From: Enterococcaceae bacterium
Lineage (GTDB): Bacteria > Bacillota > Bacilli > Lactobacillales > Catellicoccaceae
Length of the DNA: 6,214 bases
Reading direction: 5' to 3'
NCBI GenBank assembly: GCA_030150665.1
Contig: JASLFJ010000106.1
Coordinates: 1-6,214 of the forward strand
Shown here in pieces: positions 1-4,771 of the stretch. The notes beneath the pieces are model-generated. The model had not been told where the DNA came from and searched no databases. It saw nothing but the letters and a program-made list of their open reading frames with translations. The position numbers and the translations under genes are program-made. Numbering within the stretch: position 1 is the first letter of the stretch; the number at the start of each line of letters is the position of its first letter.

Positions 1-111
1 AGGCATTAAAAAAAGGGTTTTTAAAAAATATGTTAATTTAATTTTGGAATTCAACCACATATCTCTTTATATTATATTTTTTAATATCAAGCCTGATATA
101 AAACATGAATC

Positions 112-141
112 ATATTATAAAAATATCAGTTTTTATAATAT
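112..141. repeat. Perfect 12-bp AT-only inverted repeat
   Basis: ATATTATAAAAA (112-123) is followed after a 6-nt loop (TATCAG, 124-129) by its exact reverse complement TTTTTATAATAT (130-141). It could fold as a hairpin on either strand, but the stem holds no G-C pairs and no separate U-tract follows it. I therefore do not call it a terminator. In DNA this AT-rich, some inverted repeats are expected by chance, although 12 of 12 is long. Confidence 0.5.
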
Positions 142-194
142 TAAAATATAGGAAGATATCATTTCTAATTTTTCATGTTAAAAGTACAGATTTT

Positions 195-226
195 TGATCA
201 AAAGATCATGGGTAATATTGATCTTT
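195..226. promoter_or_regulatory. Cluster of three TGATC half-sites, possible operator
   Basis: TGATC at 195-199 and GATCA at 204-208 form an inverted repeat with a 4-nt spacer. GATCA is also part of AAAGATCA (201-208), which is the exact reverse complement of TGATCTTT at 219-226 with a 10-nt spacer, about one helical turn of gap. Three half-sites in 32 bp, some 180 bp ahead of the dehydrogenase start, resemble a multi-site operator. I recognise no specific regulator for this motif, so the assignment is speculative. Confidence 0.25.
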
Positions 227-341
227 GTCATATGATGAAAGACTTATCTTGATAAAGAGTAATAAGTATATTAATAGTTACTAAAATTTTTATGATATAT
301 TTTTTATTGCTATGAAACAGTTGCTTTATAAATAATATCAC

Positions 342-371
342 TTGACTTATATCTTTTATTATCTGTAAAGT
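342..371 (+). promoter_or_regulatory. Candidate sigma-A promoter for ldhD
   Basis: A good -35 box, TTGACT (342-347), is followed after 18 bp by TAAAGT (366-371), a 4/6 match to TATAAT. TGTAAA at 16-bp spacing is an equally weak alternative -10. Transcription from here would give a leader of roughly 28 nt carrying the AAGGAGA Shine-Dalgarno at 394-400. The -35 is convincing; the -10 is not. Confidence 0.4.
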
Positions 372-406
372 AAATGGGTATAGAAATTTATTTAAGGAGA
401 CTGTCT

Positions 407-1398
407 ATGACTAAAATAAAAATATTTAATATTCGACCTAAGAACGAGCTATCGCAAAAAAGTGGTCTGAAGAACATCAGATTGATATTGATATGACTGA
501 GGAAAGTTTAACACTTGATAATGTTTCAGAGTTATCACATTATGATGGTGTATCATTGTTACAGAATAAACCATTAGATGCCCAATTATATGGATTACTT
601 GCTCAAGAAGGGATTCATCACTTAGCACAAAGAAGTGCGGGATTTGATAGTTATGACCTTTCTTTGGCAGATCAATATAAAATTACCATTAGTAATGTTC
701 CTAGCTACTCTCCTGAATCGATTGCAGAATTTACCATTTTAACAACGCTGATGTTAGTCCGTAAAATACCTCAGATGTTAGATCGTGTACAACGTCAAGA
801 TTTTAGATGGCATGTAGATGTACAAGGTAAAGTGTTACGTGAAATGACAGTAGGTGTAGTTGGTACAGGGCATATTGGTCGATGTGTTGCGGAAGGATTT
901 AAAGGATTAGGATGTCATGTACAAGCTTATGATCCTTATCCAAGTCCTTTATTAGAAGGTATTGCAGAATATACTTCATTAGCCTCTTTAATTCAAACCT
1001 CTGATATTGTAACGCTTCATATTCCTGCCACACCAGAGAATCATCATCAATTTAATGATGAGTTATTTCAACAATTTAAAAAAGGGGCTTACTTTATTAA
1101 TGCAGCTCGAGGGAGTATTGTTGATACAAAAGGGTTAATAAACGCTTTAAATGATCAAGTGCTTACTGCTGCAGCATTAGATACTTATGAATATGAAGCA
1201 GGTTATGTTGGAAAAAATTGGGATAATCAGTTTATTGAAGATGAGTTATTATTATCACTACTACATCATCCGAAAATACTTTATACACCACATCTTGCTT
1301 ATTTTACAGAAGAATCGGTATCTAATATGATTACAATGGCTCTTGATGCTGTGTTAGAGTTTATTCAAACAGGAACTACAAAAAATAAAGTAAATTAA
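407..1398 (+). pseudogene. D-lactate/D-2-hydroxyacid dehydrogenase gene split by a frameshift
   Basis: The natural start is ATG 407, six bases after the Shine-Dalgarno AAGGAGA (394-400). It opens with MTKIKIFNIRP, a typical N-terminus for this family. That frame then ends at TGA 494-496, while the rest of the protein (QIDIDMTEES onward) is one frame back. Adding one base restores a 330-residue protein whose catalytic Arg, Glu and His fall at 235, 264 and 296. These are the positions known for Lactobacillus D-lactate dehydrogenase (about 333 aa). Two lesions are possible: a base lost at CCT-AA-GAA (437-444), giving RPxERAIAKKW, or an A-run of six (456-461) that was once seven, giving RPKNELSQKKW. 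Both place a Trp at residue 20 as in the family. It could be a genuine pseudogene, a sequencing error in the A-run, or a gene rescued by slippage or reinitiation. The rest is free of further damage, so any inactivation is recent. Confidence 0.75.
493..1398 (+). CDS. D-2-hydroxyacid dehydrogenase, main in-frame part (likely D-lactate dehydrogenase)
   Basis: This 301-residue frame holds nearly all of an NAD-dependent D-2-hydroxyacid dehydrogenase, a cytoplasmic enzyme that interconverts a 2-keto acid (pyruvate is most likely) and its D-hydroxy acid. Numbered from Met 493: part of the catalytic domain with SNVPSYSPESIAEF at 67-80, then the Rossmann NAD domain with VGTGHIG at 123-129 and the ribose-binding Asp in AYDPYP (Asp147). 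Next come the catalytic Arg206 (NAARGS), Glu235 (DTYEYEAG) and His267 (TPHLAYFTEE). The closest relatives I recall are lactobacillal D-LDH, D-2-hydroxyisocaproate dehydrogenase and VanH, so substrate is uncertain. Starting at 493 would remove about 29 residues, including the first strand of the catalytic domain, and no Shine-Dalgarno precedes it. However, the upstream fragment stops at TGA overlapping this ATG (ATGA). There is no operon partner; the gene ends at a terminator. Confidence 0.75.
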   Translation: MTEESLTLDNVSELSHYDGVSLLQNKPLDAQLYGLLAQEGIHHLAQRSAGFDSYDLSLADQYKITISNVPSYSPESIAEFTILTTLMLVRKIPQMLDRVQRQDFRWHVDVQGKVLREMTVGVVGTGHIGRCVAEGFKGLGCHVQAYDPYPSPLLEGIAEYTSLASLIQTSDIVTLHIPATPENHHQFNDELFQQFKKGAYFINAARGSIVDTKGLINALNDQVLTAAALDTYEYEAGYVGKNWDNQFIEDELLLSLLHHPKILYTPHLAYFTEESVSNMITMALDAVLEFIQTGTTKNKVN

Positions 1399-1408
1399 CG
1401 AGAAACAA

Positions 1409-1451
1409 ATAAAACCCCTGAGTATCTATTTTAGATATTCAGGGGTTTTAT
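1409..1451. terminator. Bidirectional intrinsic terminator between ldhD and ktrB
   Basis: A 20-bp arm (1409-1428) pairs with 1432-1451 around a TTT loop. The arms contain AAAACCCC and GGGGTTTT and have one G-T wobble on the + transcript (C-A mismatch on the minus transcript). Reading +, GGGGTTTTATTT supplies the U-rich tail after the ldhD stop (1396-1398). Reading minus, the stem begins right after the ktrB stop (1454-1452) and again ends in CCCC/GGGG followed by TTTTATTTGTTT. One element therefore serves both convergent genes. Confidence 0.9.
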
Positions 1452-2801
1452 TTAGCCAATAATAATTTGTTCTTTAGGATAGTAAATTGGCACTTCATAT
1501 TGTGCTTTTTTAGAAATCAATGATAAAAGCAAACTAGAAATACCGACACGTCCAATATACATTAAAATCATTAAAAGTACTTTACCATAAGGAGTAATTT
1601 GTTCAGTAAGTCCCATGGTAATACCAACAGTGCCAAAGGCAGAGATTACATCGAATGCTAAGTATTCAATGCCTAACTCTTGGGGAACAAATTCAGTTAA
1701 AGATAAAAGAAATAAAAAAGTAATACAAGTAAATAGACTGACAAAAAATAAGATAAGTGCTCTAGAGACTAGTGCATTTGGTAGAGACCTTCCCGCAATT
1801 TCAGCTTGAGACCTACCTTTAAGTTCCGATCTTATTTTAATTAAAAGGACAGAAAGTGTTGTTGTTTTTAGTCCCCCAGCCGTTGATCCAGATGTACCAC
1901 CAATAAACATAAGAATTAACGTCAGTAATACAGCGCTTAATGGTAATTTTGCATATTGAATTGTGGCATATCCTGCAGTACGTGCTGTTGTACTTAAAAA
2001 GAAATAGTTGATCCAACGGTTAATCATTGTAGTTTTTGGAAATAAATCAGGTTGTGACCAATCAATAATTCCGTAAAGGAGTGTGCCACCAATAAGTAAG
2101 AAGAACGTCATGGATAAGGCAATTTTAGAGTGTAAAGAAAAACGTTTTTGTGTTTTATAATGAAGTAAATCATGCCATACTAAAAAACCTAATCCTCCTG
2201 AAATAATGAGTAAACTACTAATGAGTAAAAATCCGGAATGTATCGTTTCTCTCATAAAACTATCTCCTAATAGATCAAATCCTGCATTACAAAAGCTAGA
2301 AATTGAGTGGAAAATACTATACCAACTACCCTTTAACCAACCGTATTCTGGAATAAAATATATTGAAAAAAGAATCGCACCGATAGCTTCAATAATTAAA
2401 GATATCTTTAGTGCAAAGGTCATAAGATGCAAACTTTCAGATAATGAAAAATGGCTCATAGATTCTTTCACAATTAATTGAGTACTTAAATTAATTTTTT
2501 TATGAATCATAAGTGCTAAAGTTGTTGGAATAATCATAATTCCTAAACCGCCTAACTCAATTAACGTCAAAATCACAATTTGACCATATGTATTCCAGTG
2601 TTCTAAAGTATTTACCGTAGTGAGTCCTGTCACACAAACTGCAGAAGTTGCTGTAAACAGTGCATCAAGGACTGGCGTAAATGTATGCGTTCGACTAAAA
2701 AAAGGTAATGTAAGTAGACTTCCTCCAATTAGAATCAGTATAAAAAAACTAAACATTAAGAACCGAAAAGGATGGATAGAGTGACGTGTTGTAAGCTTCA
2801 T
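1452..2801 (-). CDS. ktrB: KtrB/TrkH-family potassium uptake channel subunit
   Basis: This 449-residue membrane protein is the ion-conducting subunit of a Ktr-type potassium uptake system, which works with a cytosolic RCK ring (KtrA) and moves K+ across the cell membrane. The four-fold M1-P-M2 architecture is visible through its pore glycines: AVCVTGL (Gly59), SSFCNAGFD (Gly174), TTARTAGYA (Gly277) and SAFGTVGIT (Gly393). The small-residue gating loop GGTSGSTAGG follows the third pore (301-310), and a conserved GRVG lies near the C-terminus (417-420). Length fits the family (about 440-455). The ATG at 2801 is preceded by AAAGGA about 12 nt upstream, rather far, which begins directly after the TAG stop of the upstream GNAT gene (18-bp gap). 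It is therefore probably the last gene of a yigZ-GNAT-ktrB transcript and ends at the 1409-1451 terminator. No ktrA lies in the window; ktrA and ktrB are often unlinked in Firmicutes. Confidence 0.93.
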   Translation of the reverse strand: MKLTTRHSIHPFRFLMFSFFILILIGGSLLTLPFFSRTHTFTPVLDALFTATSAVCVTGLTTVNTLEHWNTYGQIVILTLIELGGLGIMIIPTTLALMIHKKINLSTQLIVKESMSHFSLSESLHLMTFALKISLIIEAIGAILFSIYFIPEYGWLKGSWYSIFHSISSFCNAGFDLLGDSFMRETIHSGFLLISSLLIISGGLGFLVWHDLLHYKTQKRFSLHSKIALSMTFFLLIGGTLLYGIIDWSQPDLFPKTTMINRWINYFFLSTTARTAGYATIQYAKLPLSAVLLTLILMFIGGTSGSTAGGLKTTTLSVLLIKIRSELKGRSQAEIAGRSLPNALVSRALILFFVSLFTCITFLFLLSLTEFVPQELGIEYLAFDVISAFGTVGITMGLTEQITPYGKVLLMILMYIGRVGISSLLLSLISKKAQYEVPIYYPKEQIIIG

Positions 2802-2819
2802 GTATAGGAGAAGTCCTTT

Positions 2820-3332
2820 CTATATCTGAGATAACGATGTTTGATGAGGAATAAATCCAAAATTTTTATATAAGTTTTGAGCAGGAATATTTTTCAGCTG
2901 TGTCGTTAAATAAATATCAGGTAGCTCTTGCATATTTTGATGGAGTTTAGAGAGTAATGCATTGAGTAGGTAAGTAGCTAAATTTTTACGTTGATGTTTT
3001 GGATCTGTTGCTACCCAGTGAATTCTAAAAAACTCTTCTTCTAAATATTTATCTTTCCAGATCATTGCTGTAGCAACAGGAGTATTGTGATCATTAATAA
3101 ATGCACAATATTGATGAAGCAAGGTAGGATTTGACATAAACTCTTCATAAAAACGATGGAGTGCATCATAGATAGAGTCAAACTCTTGAGCTGCTACAAG
3201 TATTTTTGCCCAATTAAGCTCATCTCCAGGTTGATAATTTTTTATAGAGTAATTGGATGGTAATTTAAGATCTAAAGGAATATATGCTTGTTTTGGACGG
3301 ATTAAATATAATTTATGATCACTGCTTTTCAT
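2820..3332 (-). CDS. GNAT-family N-acetyltransferase, substrate unknown
   Basis: This 170-residue cytoplasmic protein matches the single-domain GNAT fold, which transfers an acetyl group from acetyl-CoA to an amine. After an N-terminal part with SIKNYQPGDELNWAKIL (29-45), motif A is seen as FRIHWVATDPKHQRKNLATYL (102-122). Motif B is NIPAQNLYKNFGFIP (148-162), with the usual Tyr and GF. The acetyl-CoA pyrophosphate loop is normally Q/R-x-x-G-x-G/A but here reads QRKNLA (114-119), with Asn in place of the central Gly. Nothing identifies the acceptor. The start at 3332 has no Shine-Dalgarno of its own. In frame, no start codon lies between it and an upstream stop, so initiation probably depends on the overlapping leader ORF (3358-3332). 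It ends 18 bp before ktrB and its stop codon abuts the ktrB ribosome binding site. Confidence 0.8.
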   Translation of the reverse strand: MKSSDHKLYLIRPKQAYIPLDLKLPSNYSIKNYQPGDELNWAKILVAAQEFDSIYDALHRFYEEFMSNPTLLHQYCAFINDHNTPVATAMIWKDKYLEEEFFRIHWVATDPKHQRKNLATYLLNALLSKLHQNMQELPDIYLTTQLKNIPAQNLYKNFGFIPHQTSLSQI

Positions 3333-3358
3333 TATTTCACGGTAAGATATGAATACAT
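3332..3358 (-). CDS. Eight-codon leader ORF overlapping the GNAT start
   Basis: ATG 3358 opens MYSYLTVK and stops at TAA 3334-3332, whose last A is the first base of the GNAT ATG (TAATG). A strong AAAGGAGG lies at 3377-3370, 11 nt ahead of this ATG, with a second GAGG four bases away (3366-3363). The GNAT ATG itself is about 37 nt from that strong site and has none closer. The arrangement suggests translational coupling through a leader peptide. The peptide is too short for function to be read, and an eroded N-terminus of the GNAT gene is an alternative. Confidence 0.4.
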   Translation of the reverse strand: MYSYLTVK

Positions 3359-3364
3359 CTTACC
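3341..3364 (-). promoter_or_regulatory. 24-bp palindrome over the leader ORF (hairpin or operator)
   Basis: GGTAAGAT (3364-3357 on the minus strand) and ATCTTACC (3348-3341) are exact reverse complements separated by 8 nt. As RNA this is an 8-bp hairpin lying between the AAAGGAGG site and the GNAT start, with the leader ATG at the stem-loop junction. As DNA it is a symmetric site of typical repressor-operator size. No U-tract follows, so it is not an intrinsic terminator. Confidence 0.5.
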
Positions 3365-3409
3365 TCAATCCTCCTTTATTTAGTGATGGAATAAAGATAT
3401 AAGTATGGG

Positions 3410-4060
3410 TTACTCGGAATGTTTTGAAGTGACAATCACTTCATGTTCTCTTATGGGTCCTAATGTTAATGTACCGTTAGGATATAAAAATTCTTGAATG
3501 TGATTTTGAAAAGCTTCTAATTGATCACAATCAATGTAAAGTGTTAATGTCACATGTTCTTGAAAATCTGTATGTTCAATGTGATATTGATGCTGAGATA
3601 ACATGTAAAGTAGTGGGTCATAAAGTGGATAAGGAATCGTAAGCATTACTTCTTGTTGAGGTTTTATGGTGACAATGGTAGCTTGAGCTAAGGCATTTGA
3701 TACCGCATGACCATAAGCCCGAATCAATCCTCCAGCTCCAAGTTTAATTCCACCAAAATAACGGGTAACAACGGCTAATACATCATACATATTTTGTTTT
3801 TTTAAAACTTCTAACATAGGCACTCCAGCTGTACCACTTGGCTCGCCATCATCACTGCTTCTTTGTTGTTGTTGTTTATTTCCTAAAATAAAGGCAGAAC
3901 AGTTGTGAGTAGCTTTCCAATGCTCTTTTTTCACCTCTAGCAGATATTCTTTTGCTTCTTTTTCTGAGTGAATTCGAAAAAGGTGACAAATAAATTTAGA
4001 CTTTTTAATTTCTGTTGTTGCACAAATATTTTCTTTAATGGTATACATGGTCTCTTCCAT
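3410..4060 (-). CDS. yigZ: YigZ/YvyE protein of the IMPACT (UPF0029) family
   Basis: This 216-residue cytoplasmic protein belongs to the bacterial YigZ group, the relatives of eukaryotic IMPACT, and has the usual length (about 205-217). The N-terminal UPF0029 domain carries both family signatures: SSDDGEPSGTAGVPMLEVL (68-86) and VVTRYFGGIKLGAGGLIRAY (97-116). The remainder from about 135 matches the DUF1949 ferredoxin-like C-terminal domain. Biochemical role is not settled for the family; nucleic-acid or ribosome-related roles and, in E. coli, a peptidase activity have been proposed. ATG 4060 is chosen over ATG 4048 because TAAGGAGG sits 8 nt before it. An extended -10 promoter lies about 40 bp upstream. 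yigZ commonly neighbours comFA in Firmicutes, usually in divergent orientation; here it follows comFC on the same strand after 147 bp. A run of four Gln (63-66) precedes the signature. Confidence 0.93.
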   Translation of the reverse strand: MEETMYTIKENICATTEIKKSKFICHLFRIHSEKEAKEYLLEVKKEHWKATHNCSAFILGNKQQQQRSSDDGEPSGTAGVPMLEVLKKQNMYDVLAVVTRYFGGIKLGAGGLIRAYGHAVSNALAQATIVTIKPQQEVMLTIPYPLYDPLLYMLSQHQYHIEHTDFQEHVTLTLYIDCDQLEAFQNHIQEFLYPNGTLTLGPIREHEVIVTSKHSE

Positions 4061-4101
4061 ATATCAGTCCTCCTTAAGTCATTTACCGATGTCTTATTTT
4101 G

Positions 4102-4130
4102 AGTATATCAGAAATTAAAAAAAAACTGAA
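4102..4130 (-). promoter_or_regulatory. Extended -10 promoter for yigZ
   Basis: On the minus strand TG-A-TATACT (4110-4102) is an extended -10 element with a 5/6 hexamer. A weak -35, TTCAGT (4130-4125), lies exactly 17 bp upstream, across a spacer rich in T (nine in a row). The predicted start near 4095 gives a leader of about 35 nt before ATG 4060 including the TAAGGAGG site. It would drive yigZ and probably the GNAT gene and ktrB. Confidence 0.6.
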
Positions 4131-4170
4131 TGAGCTTTCTGTTTATTTAGAGTTCGACATGTATTTAGAC

Positions 4171-4205
4171 ATCCACTATGGCTTTTAGCATAGTGGTAGT
4201 GCAAT
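4171..4205 (+). repeat. Palindromic repeat, copy 1 (downstream of comFC)
   Basis: CCACTATG (4173-4180) and CATAGTGG (4189-4196) are exact reverse complements around a short inner segment. The unit continues as TAGTGCAAT to 4205. The whole 35-nt stretch matches 6176-6209 on the opposite strand with three substitutions and one T indel. It lies two bases beyond the comFC stop codon. No U-tract follows on the minus strand, so it is a weak terminator at best and looks like a dispersed REP-like element. Confidence 0.7.
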
Positions 4206-4207
4206 AA

Positions 4208-4771
4208 CTACTCTGTAATACTAAAGGTGACTTGAGGAAGGTGATAATTACACCATAGCTTAGGTATCTTTGGTAACGGTGTTAAGGAGCAAAGGATATA
4301 CTTTTTATATTTTTTCCTACGTATGACTTGAGATAACCTCTGCCAAGGATAGGTAGGAAGATGGGAAGATATTAAGATTTCATAAATTGGATCGTAGCCG
4401 AGTATATTATATGTTTTTTGTGTGATCGGTGCTGCGATAAAACAGACATTTTTCATAGGTTTAAAATAGTGATAAAGTGATTGATTTAAGAGGTGTAAGG
4501 ATTTAGGATTTTTTTGTTTTAGTAGAAGAGAAAACCATGTGGTGATTAATGGTGTTTTTTGAAAGCATGTTTGATGTATTGCAGTGTTTGATGTTTTCAT
4601 TAGATGATGAGAGGCTATGTATTTAAAAAATCGTGGATGCTTTGGCATATAGTGCAACTGTTGATGACATTGAAAACATAAGTAAGGCACGAATAAGGGT
4701 TGAAAAGAAAATAATTCAGAAAAGCTATAAGTATGATAGATCGGAGCATGACATAGTAAGCAGTGTCTCAT
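4208..4771 (-). CDS. comFC: ComFC-like competence protein with a degenerate phosphoribosyltransferase domain
   Basis: By position and N-terminus this is ComFC, the partner of ComFA in DNA uptake. It starts with the zinc-finger cysteines C4, C7, C32 and C35 (MRHCLLC and YLCFQC). A stretch IAAPITQKTYNILGYDP (112-128) aligns with the family's VPIPLSKE...RGFNQ, and RLSQVIRRKKYKK (145-157) with the basic region. Where the family has the PRPP loop (hhhhDD-Y-TTG-T), this protein has YILCSLTPLP (158-167) with no Asp pair and no TTG. The second Cys pair group seen in B. subtilis ComFC is also absent. At 187 residues it is shorter than usual (about 220-240). I use ATG 4771 rather than 4780: AAAGG is 9 nt before it but abuts 4780, and 4771 gives an ATGA overlap with the comFA stop. 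No in-frame stop or obvious frameshift breaks it, so it may be a diverged non-catalytic form or a decaying gene. Confidence 0.75.
   Translation of the reverse strand: MRHCLLCHAPIYHTYSFSELFSFQPLFVPYLCFQCHQQLHYMPKHPRFFKYIASHHLMKTSNTAIHQTCFQKTPLITTWFSLLLKQKNPKSLHLLNQSLYHYFKPMKNVCFIAAPITQKTYNILGYDPIYEILISSHLPTYPWQRLSQVIRRKKYKKYILCSLTPLPKIPKLWCNYHLPQVTFSITE

Larger units (their letters stand above)
1..406. other. AT-rich non-coding region upstream of ldhD
   Basis: No believable gene is present. Stops are frequent in all frames and the longest ATG-initiated + strand reading I checked (105-197, 30 codons) has no ribosome binding site. The region contains several AT-rich inverted repeats: TTAAAAA / TTTTTAA (6-12 and 18-24, loop AAGGG), ATATCA / TGATAT (84-89 and 94-99, loop AGCC), a perfect 12-bp one at 112-141, and a TGATC cluster at 195-226. 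The right end carries a candidate promoter and the Shine-Dalgarno of the dehydrogenase gene. The gene to the left of the window is not visible, so whether any hairpin here terminates it cannot be judged. Confidence 0.7.

Noticed and set aside
105..197. 30-codon ORF in the AT-rich left region
   Set aside because: No Shine-Dalgarno, extreme Ile/Lys/Phe bias expected from AT-rich random sequence, and it runs across the 112-141 inverted repeat.
1615..1809. 64-codon + strand reading frame
   Set aside because: It lies wholly inside ktrB on the other strand, has no ribosome binding site and resembles no protein; an antisense shadow.
2206..2481. 91-codon + strand reading frame
   Set aside because: Antisense to the central part of ktrB with no initiation signals; explained by the membrane-protein codons on the other strand.
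2802..2819. c-di-AMP (ydaO-type) riboswitch before ktrB
   Set aside because: Such riboswitches often precede potassium transporter genes, but only 18 bp separate ktrB from the GNAT gene, far too little for one.
4117..4125. Run of nine T's on the minus strand as a comFC terminator tail
   Set aside because: The preceding sequence pairs only weakly (three bases). The run sits in the spacer of the yigZ promoter instead.
4181..4240. tRNA-like sequence: TAGCATAGTGGTAGTGCA resembles a tRNA D-arm
   Set aside because: No anticodon stem, no T-arm (GGTTCRA) and no pairing acceptor stem follow, and the stretch enters the comFC coding region. The resemblance is part of the hairpin repeat.
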